From the NCBI RefSeq assembly GCF_016509475.1, contig NC_057358.1, positions 37,014,501 to 37,078,500 of the forward strand: 64,000 bases of DNA. Reading direction: 5' to 3'. Source of the DNA: Prionailurus bengalensis. Lineage: Eukaryota > Chordata > Mammalia > Carnivora > Felidae. The notes under the pieces are model-generated. The model searched no databases. It was not told where the DNA came from and worked only from the letters and a program-made list of their open reading frames with translations. A program made the position numbers and the translations under genes. Below are positions 12,500-22,597 of the stretch, piece after piece (position 1 is the first letter of the stretch; each line of letters starts with the position of its first letter).

Positions 12500-12734
12500 G
12501 GGGCGCCTGGGTGGCGCAGTCGGTTAAGCGTCCGACTTCAGCCAGGTCACGACCTCACGGTCCGTGAGTTCGAGCCCCGCGTCGGGCTCTGGGCTGATGG
12601 CTCGGAGCCTGGAGCCTGTTTCCGATTCTGTGTCTCCCTCTCTCTCTGCCCCACCCCCGTTCATGCTCTGTCTCTCTCTGTCCCCAAAATAAATAAATGT
12701 TGAAAAAAAATTTTAAAAAAAAAAATAAAAAAAA
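12500..12734 (+). mobile_element. young CAN-SINE, 'GCGCAG' subfamily
   Basis: Carries the same diagnostic bases as 5181. A perfect 15-bp target duplication (aatgacttaacagtc) lies at 12485-12499 and 12735-12749, with a long A-rich tail. A candidate for a lineage-specific or polymorphic insertion. Confidence 0.95.
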
Positions 12735-12888
12735 AATGACTTAACAGTCAAATGCAATAAACGATTTCAAAAGCCTAACTAATCTCTACAATTCTTTTTT
12801 AGTCCTTCTAAAATATATTCTCCAAAATTACTACTATGCAAACTGAACTTCTCTGCTATATTCCTTTCTTAAAATGTTATTACCTTGA

Positions 12889-13109
12889 TAGGGGTACATG
12901 GGCGGCTGTTGGTTAAGTGTCCGACTTCAACCCAGCCCAGGTCATGATCTCGTGGTTCGTGAGTTCCAGCCCCACGTCAGGCTCTGGGCTGACAGCTCAG
13001 GGCCTGGAGCCTGCCATCAGATTCTGTTGTCTCCCTCTCTCTCTGCCCCTCCCTCACTCATGCTCTGTCTCTCTCTCAAAAATAAATAAACATTAAAAAA
13101 CTTTTTTTT
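12889..13109 (+). mobile_element. CAN-SINE, first of two serial insertions
   Basis: Diverged head ('ggggtacatgggcggctgttgg'). Flanked by aaatgttatt[a/c]ccttga at 12872-12888 and 13110-13126; the right copy served as the target for the next SINE. Confidence 0.9.
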
Positions 13110-13126
13110 AAATGTTATTCCCTTGA

Positions 13127-13339
13127 GGGGCGCCTGGGTGGCTCGGTCGGTTGAGCGTCCGACTTCGGCTCAGGTCATGATCTCGCGGTCTGTGAGTTCG
13201 AGCCCCATGTCAGGCTCTGTGCTGACAGCTCAGAGCCTGGAGCCTGTTTCAGATTCTGTGTCTCCCTCTCTCTCTGCCCCTCCCCTGTTCACGCTCTGTC
13301 TCTCTCTGTCTCAAAAATAAATAAACGTTTAAAAAAAAA
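13127..13339 (+). mobile_element. CAN-SINE, second of two serial insertions
   Basis: Near-consensus, clearly younger than its left neighbour. Flanked by aaatgttattcccttga at 13110-13126 and 13340-13356, so the original target now exists three times. Confidence 0.93.
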
Positions 13340-13440
13340 AAATGTTATTCCCTTGATATTGCCATTCTTCTATTTAGTCTAACCCCTGGGTTCTTTCTTT
13401 CCTTTGCCCACCCATTTTGCCCTGGGAAAATTATTCTCCT

Positions 13441-13460
13441 CTGTCTCGTCCTCTTCCTCC

Positions 13461-13512
<52 letters not shown>

Positions 13513-13513
13513 C
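13441..13513 (+). repeat. (CT)n microsatellite with short (TA)n end
   Basis: Long CT dinucleotide run with two interruptions, ending in tatatatat. The minus-strand open frame across it is an artefact of the repeat. Confidence 0.9.
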
Positions 13514-13629
13514 CCCTCCTTAGATGAATTCATTTACTTGCATTATTTCAGCTATGACTAACACAGACATTTGGGAATCTACAGTTATATCCTGGACCTA
13601 TGCTTTGAGCTTCAATAATATATCCAAAT

Positions 13630-14045
13630 GCCTACTGAACTTCTTCACGGAGGTTTCACAAGTACCTCAGACTTAACATGTCAAATTGAATATATATCTC
13701 CACAGGCTTTCCCCTCCCCCCAAGAACAAAACCCGTAATTCTTTCTTATTCCCTCCCTCACCTGACAGCACAATCATCTATCCCTACCCTTTTATTTCCT
13801 TCATTTTTCCTCCAAATTGCCAATTCATCACTAAATCCTACATATTTTATCTCCTAAATATTTAAAGATTATACTCCTCTACTTCCGCCCTCATTCAGGC
13901 CATAGAAATCTCATGCTCATACCCCTAACTAAACTCTACATATCCTTTGTACTCCTTAAGTCCACTCTCCACAATTACCACTAGGCAAATCTACCTAACT
14001 TCTTTGCTTAAAATTCTTTAGTTACTATCCACTGCCTATACCTGA
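13630..14045 (+). mobile_element. L2 LINE fragment (probable)
   Basis: Pyrimidine-rich text with the flavour and order of L2 ORF DNA: '...cctcagacttaacatgtcaaa', 'ttccctccctcacctgacagc', 'tactccttaagtccactctcc', 'acttctttgcttaaaattctttagttactatccactgcc'. Ancient and strongly decayed. Confidence 0.5.
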
Positions 14046-14560
14046 GTATTTGTGTGGGAGGGGTGTGTGAAGCATTCAAAGAGCATGTAAATATAAATAT
14101 AATAATGATATCTAGAAATTCTTCAGCATGTTAAAGAGATGATCTATTGCATTTCTCAAAGTGACCTTAATCCACAATGACCTACCAGTCCAAGTAAGGA
14201 GAGTATCCACAAAGATATACCAGGTTATTTAGCTCAAAACTATTAGCTATTAAGATGATCTTGTCATTATTCCAAAGAAACTTTTACTTCTATTAAGAGA
14301 AAATGTACATGTTAATAATGATTTGATTTAATAATTAGTTTTACCTCTCACTGTTTGGTTTATATATTAGTTTGTGTTTGATTAACATAAGACCATCCAC
14401 CATGCACATACTGACAAAAAAAGACATCTGTCTCTGAGAAGCTGAACTTTGGCTACATAAAAGGCAATTATTTCTATAGAAATAATTAGTGTGGCTCTTA
14501 ACTAACCTGAATATGATGATTATATCAAGTAGATTTCTAAACACTCTTTCTTAAATTATT
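14046..14560. other. unassigned intronic DNA
   Basis: No feature recognised. Confidence 0.45.
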
Positions 14561-14713
14561 ATTTTTTTAATGTTTATTTTTGAGAGAGAGACAGAGACAG
14601 AGTGCAAGTGGGGGAGGAGCAGAGAGAGACGGAGACAACAGAATCCGAAGCAGGCTACAGGCTCTGAGGCTGTCAGCACAAAGCCCAACATGGGGCTCGA
14701 ACTCAGGGACCGC
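14561..14713 (-). mobile_element. CAN-SINE, antisense, 5'-truncated
   Basis: Tail complement and body are present up to 'ggggctcgaactcagggaccgcaga', then the tRNA-like head is missing. A typical incomplete reverse-transcription product. Confidence 0.85.
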
Positions 14714-14892
14714 AGATTTCTTAAGAAAGCTTAAATTCAGAGAGAAACTGTATTATTTGCTTGTGATGACAAACAGCTTAACTGAGGATTCTTTTCCGAA
14801 AATCATTAAACACATTCATTTAGTATAGCACACTTAATATGTCTATCTTGAAATGCTAAGATTCAAGTCGCAATATCAACAAGTAAATTCTT

Positions 14893-15109
14893 GGGGCACC
14901 TGGGTGGCTCAGTCAGTTAAGTAGCTGACTTCAGCTCAGGTCATGATCTCACGGTCTGTAGGTTCGAGCCCCACATCAGGCTCTGTGCTGGCAGCTCAGA
15001 GCCTGAAGGTCTGCTTGGGATTCTGTGTCTCCCTCTCTCAGCCTCTCCCACACTCATGCCGTGTCTGTCTCTCAAAAACGAATAAACATTAAAAAAAAAT
15101 TTTTTTTTA
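14893..15109 (+). mobile_element. CAN-SINE
   Basis: Full-length copy, head 'ggggcacctgggtggctcag', tail 'aaacgaataaacatt' plus A/T run. Its tail lies directly against the target site of the next copy. Confidence 0.92.
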
Positions 15110-15124
15110 AAGAAGAGCTTCTGG

Positions 15125-15350
15125 GGGCACCGGGGTGGCTCAGTCGGTTGGGCATCCGACTTCAGCTCAGGTCACAATCTCGCGGTCCGTGAGTTCGAGC
15201 CCCGCGTCGGGCTCTGGGCTGATGGCTCAGAGCCTGGAGCCTGCTTCTGATTCTGTGTCTCCCTCTCTCTCTGCCCCTCCCCCGTTCATGCTCTGTCTCT
15301 CTCTGTCCCAAAAATAAATAAACGTTAAAAAAAAAAATTAAAAAAAAAAA
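15125..15350 (+). mobile_element. CAN-SINE, mosaic of two subfamilies
   Basis: The first half matches the standard subfamily ('ggctcagtcgg', 'cttcagctcaggtca'). The second half has the 'gggctgatggctcag' and 'gtcccaaaaataaataaacgtt' of the GCGCAG subfamily. A perfect 15-bp duplication (aagaagagcttctgg) lies at 15110-15124 and 15351-15365. Confidence 0.93.
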
Positions 15351-15539
15351 AAGAAGAGCTTCTGGCAATTTCTCTTCAGTCTGAAAAGCTGTTCCCCTGT
15401 CTTAAGATTTAATACAATTCCTAAAGTAACAAGCCAAAAAGTTCTTAAAACCCAACTTTAACTAAGAAGTTTAAAATATTCAACCAATTTGTAATAAGCA
15501 ATAACTTATGACCTTTCAAATTGGATTTTTTAAAGCACC

Positions 15540-15735
15540 ATCATCCTTTTATTGTCTATAACACTTTACAGTTTTCAAGCACCTTCACATAGTTTTCCAG
15601 TTATCTTCAACAATCCAGTTAAGTCATGTTACTAATAAGTCAGCATTACAGATTAAGTTCCTTACTCAGGTCAGATAACTGAATAACATAGAACCCAAAT
15701 GTTCTGCCTTCGAAGTCTTTTCCATTATATGGTAT
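15540..15735 (-). mobile_element. MIR-like fragment (weak)
   Basis: 'cactttacagttttcaagcacc', 'ttcaacaatccagttaag' and the following text suggest a heavily decayed MIR read in reverse. Low confidence. Confidence 0.3.
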
Positions 15736-16239
15736 TGTATTATACTACAGTAAACTCTCCAAATACAAGATTAGAGAATCAGCTGTGGACCAAAGAGAGG
15801 AAAGTATGGAGAAAACATCCCTGAGATCTACAACTATTTTTAACTTAGAAAAGAATATAGTATTTATTAAAGTATATTGAGAATGAACTTATACCTTCAA
15901 AGAGCTCAAAGACTAGTGAAGTAAACAAAGAATATAAACAACTTTTAATCAATCTGAAGAATACTGTAAGAATGATCCCAAAAGGAAAAAGATCTTCGCA
16001 AATTCTGGAGGGCAGTAATTCAGAAAGGCTGGCATTTGAGAAAGTGACAGGTCATGAAATTACAAAGTAAGGCAGAAGACAGGTAAAGCTAAAGAATTTC
16101 AAAGCACTGATAACAACATATTCAACCCCAAAGTTCCCCCTGTAAGAGCAGCCAACAGTAAAGAGTTTTGCTACATGATTTTTCAAATCAAACAAAATGT
16201 TCACGGATATCCTCAAAAAGCGTAAAGAGATGCTGTATC
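15736..16239. other. unassigned intronic DNA
   Basis: No feature recognised. Confidence 0.45.
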
Positions 16240-16430
16240 ATCACAGTTAATACTTATGTGCCAGGTCCTCCCGCAAATGTTTTACATTTATATTAATTCA
16301 TTTAATTGTCACAACAACTCTATAAAGTAGGTACTCTTATTACACTCCATTTTATCGATAGGAAATTGGCCCAAAGTTGCCCAAGGTGACACAATCATTA
16401 GCTGAGTCAGGATTTGAATTCAAGCAGTTC
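16240..16430 (-). mobile_element. MIR, reverse orientation
   Basis: Clear MIR landmarks in reverse: 'aattgtcacaacaactctataaagtaggtactcttatta', 'ccattttatcgataggaaattgg', 'aagttgcccaaggtgacac', 'gagtcaggatttgaattcaa'. Confidence 0.8.
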
Positions 16431-16608
16431 TTTTTTTTTTTTCAGGCAGTTAAGTTCTTATTTACTATATTATACTGCAGAAAAATAATGCCCTCTTCAA
16501 ATCTAAATTCAGGCGGTGCATGCTAAGTCTCACATATTTCTGCACACTACAGTGGTCCTGTTAAAAAAAGGAAAAAAAAGAAAAGAAAACCAAAAAAATC
16601 CTCAAATA

Positions 16609-16811
16609 GGGGCACCTGGGTGGCTCTGTCGGTTAAGTGTCTGACTTGTGATTTCGGCTCAGGTCATGATGGATCTCAGTTCGTGAGATTGAGCCCTGCA
16701 TCGGGCTCTGAGCAGGCAGTGCGGAAGCATGCTTGGAGTTCCCTTTCTCTGCCCCTCCCCTGCTCACACACACTCTCTCTCTCAAAATAAATAAACTTAA
16801 AAAAAAAAAAA
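16609..16811 (+). mobile_element. CAN-SINE, 'ttgtgatttcggctcag' variant
   Basis: Head 'ggggcacctgggtggctctg' with an older 'gtctgacttgtgatttcggctc' segment and 'tcgggctctgagcaggcagtg'. Short target duplication ctcaaata at 16601-16608 and 16812-16819. Confidence 0.88.
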
Positions 16812-17154
16812 CTCAAATAAAATGTAAGATGCTAAAAATAAAGAACTGATACAGCAAAACCTAATAACTATTAATGAATTTTTTCATGTTATACTAACAT
16901 TTTCAGAAATTATAATTTGAGCATAACTACTCTTGCTACTTTCACAGCTTCATTTAAAAAATCTTAAATCTATATTAGAAAATCCAAATAACAGCTTTAG
17001 AATGATTTCTGAAAATGAGAGCCCAGTTTTAGTTGAATGTTTCCATAGAGATTAAGTAGAATGACTTTCAAATGACCAGGATCATGCACTAAAACCTGAA
17101 TGTCAAGAAATGAATTCAACCACCAGATAATAATAGAGTCCCCATCTGTTTGTT

Positions 17155-17393
17155 TGTTTTTTTAATGTTTATTTTTTGAGAGAGACAGACTTAATGTTTA
17201 TTTTTTGAGAGAGTGTGAGCAGGGGAAGGGCAGAGAGAGAGAGAGAGAGAGAGGGAGACACAGAATTCGAAGCAGGCTCCAGGCTCCGAGCTGGCAGCAC
17301 AGAGCCCGATGTGGGGGCTCGAACTCACAAGCTGTGAGATCATGACCTGAGCCAAAGTCAGCTGCTTAACTGACTGAGCCATCCAGGCGCCCC
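17155..17393 (-). mobile_element. CAN-SINE, antisense, with tail-side tandem duplication
   Basis: The segment 'aatgtttattttttgagaga' occurs twice (from about 17164 and from about 17193), so the 3' end is locally duplicated by about 29 bp. The head complement ends 'gagccatccaggcgcccc'. Target duplication agtccccat at 17137 and 17394. Confidence 0.9.
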
Positions 17394-17928
17394 AGTCCCC
17401 ATTTGTTTTTGACAAAAACAATCTTCCACTAGGAACAACTGTGATACTTAAGATGAGAAAAAAGGTAAATAATAGAAAAGGAAAACATTCAAACCCCAAA
17501 GACTAAGTAAGAAATATCACTGAAAAGTCAACCTAAATATAATTCTCAACACCTGTACCACAAAGGTTACTTCCTACAGCAATAAATTTACATACATTTT
17601 AAAGCGTATCTTACCTAACAAAATTATCTTCTTTAATTCTATTCTGTATTATTGGAAGGGAAAAGGATTACTTCAAACAAGTTACCAATCATTCTTTAAT
17701 TTGCATAACAGCTACATTTGTGTTATCTCAATTTTGTTTATACTCATCAGTTACTCTGAGGCTTTAAAACAAACAAAACTCCAAAGACTATTCCCTGAAA
17801 TCTTGTTCCTGGGACTGAAAATTACTGCAGATTCTCATCCTGAAAACACGGAATTTGGCACAAATGTAAAAAAGGGCAAAAAAGAAAATCAATATTCAAG
17901 TGGAAGATTCAGTTCAATGGGTTATTTT
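17394..17928. other. unassigned intronic DNA
   Basis: No repeat or exon recognised. An open frame of 78 codons at 17701-17937 has no recognisable domain. Confidence 0.45.
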
Positions 17929-17941
17929 AAGAACTAAAGCA

Positions 17942-18159
17942 GGGGCGCCTGGGTGGCGCAGTCGGTTAAGCGTCCGACTTCAGCCAGGTCACGATCTTGC
18001 GGTCCGTGAGTTCGAGCCCCGCGTCAGGCTCTGGGCTGATGGCTCAGAGCCTGGAGCCTGTTTCCGATTCTGTGTCTCCCTCTCTCTCTGCCCCTCCCCT
18101 GTTCATGCTGTCTCTCTCTGTCCCAAAAATAAATAAACGTTGAAAAAAAAATTAAAAAA
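17942..18159 (+). mobile_element. young CAN-SINE, 'GCGCAG' subfamily
   Basis: Near-consensus third member of the GCGCAG subfamily. Perfect 13-bp duplication aagaactaaagca at 17929-17941 and 18160-18172. Confidence 0.95.
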
Positions 18160-18172
18160 AAGAACTAAAGCA

Positions 18173-21100
18173 AAGAAATAAGTTATGGTTTCTTAATCAC
18201 AAACCACATCACATTTCTGCAGCACTGCTAAACTTTTCATAAAACATTAATAACACCTGTATCAACTATACTTCAGCTTAAAAAAAAAAAGAAAATTAAG
18301 TCCAAAAAAAACTCATCACATACTCATGATGAGACATAAGCCTTAATTTACCAAAAAAAAAAAAAAAAAAGCCAGAGTAAAGCCAGCACTAAGTACACTG
18401 GAGCTTAACCAAAATTTATGATTTGACCTCCCCTTCCAAGTAGATCTGTAAACAATCTCATCAAAATATAAAGTGAATATATCAAGTTACCAAGCAAACT
18501 ATTTAGAAGCAATTTGTGGAGAAAAGTACTTAAAGTAATCAAAATCATTCACAAATCTATGTATAAATACATTTTCTTTAAAAAGTTATGCTACATTTCT
18601 TAAAAAAACCAAGATGTTTCTACAGAAAAGCAATAAACTCTGCAAAGTTGGGCAATAACATTTTCTGACCAAGGCAACAGAGTACTAAAATTAAGGCATG
18701 TTATTTGCCTAATAAAATCAAGTAAAGAAATCTGCAGCTTAAAAGATCAGTTATCAGCTAAGATCCTGTGGTATCAAAGTATTACCTAGTATTATTTATT
18801 AGGAATTGATACTTGCATACTGTGACTCTTAAAATTAGCTTGATGGAAACAAGTTTGATTTATATACCACATTCACCCATTCTCTATCCTAAAAAGCCTA
18901 TTTGTACATTTAAATTGATAAAATCAATACTCTAAACCATAGGGTATTGGGTCAGACTTCCCCAGAAATCTGACAGCGACTTCCACACCAAAATACAACT
19001 GCTTCATTTGAGATGTACTAATTAGCAACCTACTAAACTACAAAAGCTTTAACATTTCCCAAATCATTAGATCCTAACCAGTTTAAATTTTATTCTTTAC
19101 CAATCTATGCAAGTCATCTACCTGCTCCATGATTTCAGGCTACTTATCAAATAAGTAGCTGGGCAGAATAACCTAAGATTTCTTCCAATTTTAATACACT
19201 ATTTAACAACTGAATACAGAATTTCTCCTGTCTTCCTCCAGAAAAATATGTACGTTAGAAGTATACATTTAGTTAAAAAGGCTTTCCTTTCTTCCCAATG
19301 CTTTAGTAATCCTTTAATTTGTATCCAAAAACAAAAACTCAAAACTAACCTAATGAATAAATTATTAGGTAAATGTACTGATCAAAAAACCAAAAATACT
19401 GTATAAAACATCTGGGGCTAGGAAAATCATATTTTAAAAAACAAAATGAAAAATTGCATAAACAGAGTCAAATAACATAAGGAGGTTTCTAAACCAGGGT
19501 ACCACTCAGTGAACTAGGATTTGGTTCTGCAGCCAAATCCTTAACTGATTTAAAAATAAGATGGTGATATTATATATAAGGATATCAGATATTCTTTAAT
19601 TTGACCATGCCCATGTCTAGACAGAGAACAAAAATCCAAAAAGCCATGAGTTCAAAGAAAAACTGAGAGGACAAAATTATTATGACATTAGGCAAATTGA
19701 GTTTTTTTCCACTGTATCATTAGTTCCAAGGTAAACTATCAAAAGATTACCATTGATTAAGGAAAACACAATTACATTCTGAGAAGTCTTGAAGGTTAAA
19801 TAATTGAAACTAACAAAATTAGTCCATAAAGTGATCAACGTTTACTTGGGTCCAGTCTTAAGAAAGTAAGGTAACTAATTAAAAAAAAATATGTATCCAA
19901 AAGGCACCTATTCAAATATAAAACCATAACAGAAGAATAAAATCCAGGATCAACAGTAATAGGCACCCGTTGTACAAGAGAAAAGTGTCTGTATGTAGAG
20001 AATAAATGGAATTTTTGCCTGTAAACCAAAAGGAATCAGACTTAAGTTTCTGAGGATGATCAACAGGAATAAAGTCATAGTTTGACAAGATTTTTTTTTA
20101 AAGCTGCACCCTTTCCAATACAAATCACCATAAAACTGAGTTCCTTTTATTTCACAATGCCTTAGAAGTTCTACACCATTTATGTAAAACTTAAGAAATT
20201 ATTATGTTCCTAAAGAAGTTGTCAGTTTTTAAGTTCACCTCCTTCCACATGTTAACTTCCCTTCACATTTGATATGGCCTTGGTCATTTGGAAAGTGACA
20301 TTCAAAGGGTTAAGTATTAACATATTAGTTAATGGATAAAATAAACTTCTAGATTATTGTTATTTTCAAATCCTATTTTGGTCCATTTTTTTGACAAGAA
20401 GAATATGGGTAACAGGCATTTTCATGTATAATGTATCTAACTTTTTCATTCAGTGGAACTCTGCTTCTTCCAATAACCTATGTTCACTTCTGGACGAGGA
20501 GAACATTCAAGCAAGTTGCTGTAGGTCAAGCAACAAGTAACCCAAACCTAGCTATTTAAACCTAGAATATATCTGTCAACCAGAATGACACACCATGATT
20601 TACCCCATGAAAACCTCTCTGAGAGGTTAAAAGCAAAGCACCGTGAGTCCTTTAGACTCTTGTAAATGTTTGGCTTAAAAACCTTTCATAACAAGTTTAA
20701 AATAACAATAGTGACATTACAACTCTAAAAGCACTTCTATAATTGTACATTGGTTCTTGTACTGTTCACTGTATAGAGAACGGACTGAAGACATACTAGT
20801 TTTAATTAACACTGTCAGATAACTGCCAGTTACCAAAAGGCTTAAGCATCATTAGGTGGAACAATATCAAACACTTACTGTACCCTTTTAGTCCCGAGGC
20901 ATTTATTCAGAGAAGAAAATCTTTTTTATATAGTTTATATTAAATGCCTGTGCAATCACCAACTAGGATATATCCAAAGTAAGGTCATTCCCAAAGTAAG
21001 GTCATTCGTGAACAAGGTCGTTCTTATTTTAAAAGTACAGCCTGATGTCAGGGATGGAAACGAGCGTGTAACACACCAGGAGCTCAACAGTGCAGAGCCT

Positions 21101-21350
21101 CTGATGAGATGGAAATGCACAAGGCAAGAAGACTCTGTACTTTCCTAATTCAGAAACTTTCCCACTAATTCCGAGTTTCCTGCCAGACACTAAAACAATA
21201 ACAAGTAGGTAATGCATTTGTACTCAGATGATTTTCATCACTCCCTCTCCAGTATCAAATCTCTTTGGCTACCAATAATTCTTACCCTACATCGGGTACC
21301 CTACGTACATGCACAAATTCTAGTTTCTATCTCTTGCAAAGTTGGTACTC
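18173..21350. other. repeat-poor intronic DNA upstream of the splice donor
   Basis: About 3.2 kb of AT-rich sequence without any recognisable SINE, L1 or microsatellite apart from short A-runs near 18283 and 18351-18370. Nearest large intronic block to the promoter and the likeliest place in this window for intron 1 regulatory elements, but no specific motif is claimed. Confidence 0.5.
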
Positions 21351-21353
21351 CTC

Positions 21354-21375
21354 GCCCCGCCCCGCCCCGCCCCCA
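21354..21375 (-). promoter_or_regulatory. tandem GC boxes, (CCCGC)n
   Basis: Read on the minus strand this is overlapping GGGGCGGGGC, the binding consensus of Sp1/KLF factors. It lies about 115 bp inside intron 1 at the downstream edge of the CpG island. Its copy number may vary. Confidence 0.55.
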
Positions 21376-21481
21376 GCCCCCGAGCGAACAGTTAGATAAT
21401 GACTTGTAAAGGATGAATTCGATAAACTGGCTTAACCAAGCTAAATTTAGATCCAAACCACCGAAAGATAAAGAAGTGGGG

Positions 21482-21493
21482 CTATACCTGCAG
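21482..21493 (-). other. WNK1: exon 1 splice donor of WNK1
   Basis: Minus-strand reading is CTGCAG|GTATAG. The exon ends at 21488 after a complete codon (phase 0) and GT occupies 21487-21486. The in-frame continuation hits TAG two codons later, so splicing is required here. Confidence 0.93.
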
Positions 21494-22249
21494 TTCACAC
21501 CAGGCGACCTCCACAGTAGTTTCAGTGTCGAGACCTTTGTAGACGGTCTTAAAGGAGCCTCGGCCAATCTCGATGTCGAATTTGAGAAAGCGGCCATCGT
21601 TGGACATTCCCACGGCCTTGGTCTCCAGCTCTTCGATGTCATCCTGTTGCTGGCTCCGTTCCTCCTGTGGTTCCTTGGCGCTGCCGCCGCCGCCGCTGCC
21701 ACTTCTGGCCGACGGAGGCTCCTCTTTGCTCCCCACATGGTTGGGCTGGGAAACTTGGCGGTCTCTGCCGGTACTGCTGGGGGCGGTCGCGGCTACAGCG
21801 CCCGCGCCGGCTGGCTCCCCGGGGGCGGCAGCGGCGGGAGGCAGCTGGGCTACCTGGGCAGCGGCGGTGGCGGTCAAGGTCTCCTCGCGGTGGGGCTCCG
21901 GCGGGGTGCTCTGCGGAGCCGCCGTGGAGACGGCGGGCTGGGGGAGAGAAAGGGGAAGGCCGGGCAGTTCCAGCGCAGTGGCGTTGGAGTCGCAGATGAC
22001 GCTGCGGCGGAAGAAGCGGTGCTCAGTGGTGGTAGTGGTGGCGGCCGCGCCACGGCTGTCCTTGTCCATAGTGTGGCGGCGACGCCGGTACTCCTCCGTC
22101 CGGCCAGTTCCGGCGTCGGGCCCCGCGCTGCCCAGTTTCTCCCCCACCGAGGAATCGGAGCTGGAGCCATTCTTGGGGGAAGGCGCCGGCGGCGAAAGGA
22201 ACAAGGAGCTCGGAGTGCTGCTCTGCTTCTCTGAGGCGCCGCCAGACAT
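21488..22249 (-). CDS. WNK1: WNK1 exon 1 coding part (partial CDS, 254 codons)
   Basis: This exon encodes the N-terminus of WNK1, a cytoplasmic Ser/Thr kinase that phosphorylates SPAK/OSR1 and so controls NCC, NKCC and KCC cation-chloride cotransport, cell volume and blood pressure. The start ATG (22249-22247) has A at -3, and the protein opens MSGGASEKQSS. Visible parts: a Ser/Pro-rich leader; RRRRHT with Thr60, the known Akt site; RFFRRSVICDSN near 78-89; an Ala/Pro-rich low-complexity stretch about 105-165; an acidic EELE segment; then the kinase start at about 221. The glycine loop is GRGSFKTVYKG (229-239). Lys234 in the loop equals the catalytic Lys233 of human and rat. Cys251 sits where other kinases have their strand-3 lysine, the WNK hallmark. 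Numbering is +1 because of one extra glycine in the GSGGGG run (from memory of the human protein). The rest of the kinase lies in exons beyond the left edge. Confidence 0.97.
21605..21607 (-). promoter_or_regulatory. WNK1: in-frame Met215, possible alternative start
   Basis: ATG codon 215 (AVGMSNDGRF) corresponds to human Met214. Published work describes a second proximal promoter (P2) inside WNK1 exon 1 with translation from an internal in-frame ATG of about this position. Conservation of the codon is visible; its use here is inferred. Confidence 0.45.
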
Positions 22250-22403
22250 GGTCGGTCCGCTGGAGCGAGGCGAGCGGGCTCGAACTCGTCAAGGAAGAGA
22301 AGGCGAGGGGCCGAGCCCGAGGAGCGGCGGCGGTGTGCGGGTCCCGCTGCGACGGCTCCCGCCGCCGGCGGGTTCGGATCCACCTGGACGGCCGCCTCCT
22401 CAC

Positions 22404-22544
22404 TCAGCACTGACGAGCCGCCCCGAAGGAGACGCGGGCCCCTGGGCCCAGTTGCGGCGGCTGATACGGCTCACGAGGCGGGCTCGTCGGAGGGCGATCG
22501 AGGAGCTGAGCCACGGGGGTTAGCGCCTCACGGTCCGCATCCAT
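22404..22544 (-). CDS. upstream ORF in WNK1 leader, 46 codons
   Basis: ATG at 22544-22542 opens MDADREALTPV... and stops at 22406-22404, 154 nt before the WNK1 start. It does not overlap the main ORF, so reinitiation is possible. Whether it is translated depends on the transcription start and is not known; the peptide has no recognised domain. Confidence 0.4.
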   Translation of the reverse strand: MDADREALTPVAQLLDRPPTSPPREPYQPPQLGPGARVSFGAARQC

Positions 22545-22597
22545 CCTGCGGCGAGAGACGGCCGGGAAGGCTGGAGCAGCGGAGGCGCCGCAGTCAT
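22520..22597 (-). CDS. upstream ORF in WNK1 leader, 25 codons
   Basis: ATG at 22597-22595 opens MTAAPPLLQ and ends at TAA 22522-22520. It overlaps the 46-codon uORF in another frame and has a second in-frame ATG at 22540. Function unknown; a possible translation-control element only. Confidence 0.35.
   Translation of the reverse strand: MTAAPPLLQPSRPSLAAGWMRTVRR

Larger units (their letters stand above)
1..21487 (-). other. WNK1: WNK1 intron 1, 5' portion (partial)
   Basis: This stretch begins immediately after the exon 1 splice donor (GT at 21487-21486 on the minus strand) and runs off the left edge, so only the first 21.5 kb of the intron is visible. No second exon is recognised, which fits the very long first intron of mammalian WNK1. 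From established human genetics, large deletions inside WNK1 intron 1 raise WNK1 expression and cause familial hyperkalaemic hypertension, so the intron is known to carry regulatory sequence. None of those elements can be identified by eye here. The contents are mostly interspersed repeats, itemised below. Confidence 0.85.

Noticed and set aside
1..21487. Antisense SINE excess in WNK1 intron 1 as a sign of selection
   Set aside because: The intergenic half shows the same plus-strand excess, so the intron alone does not support that explanation.
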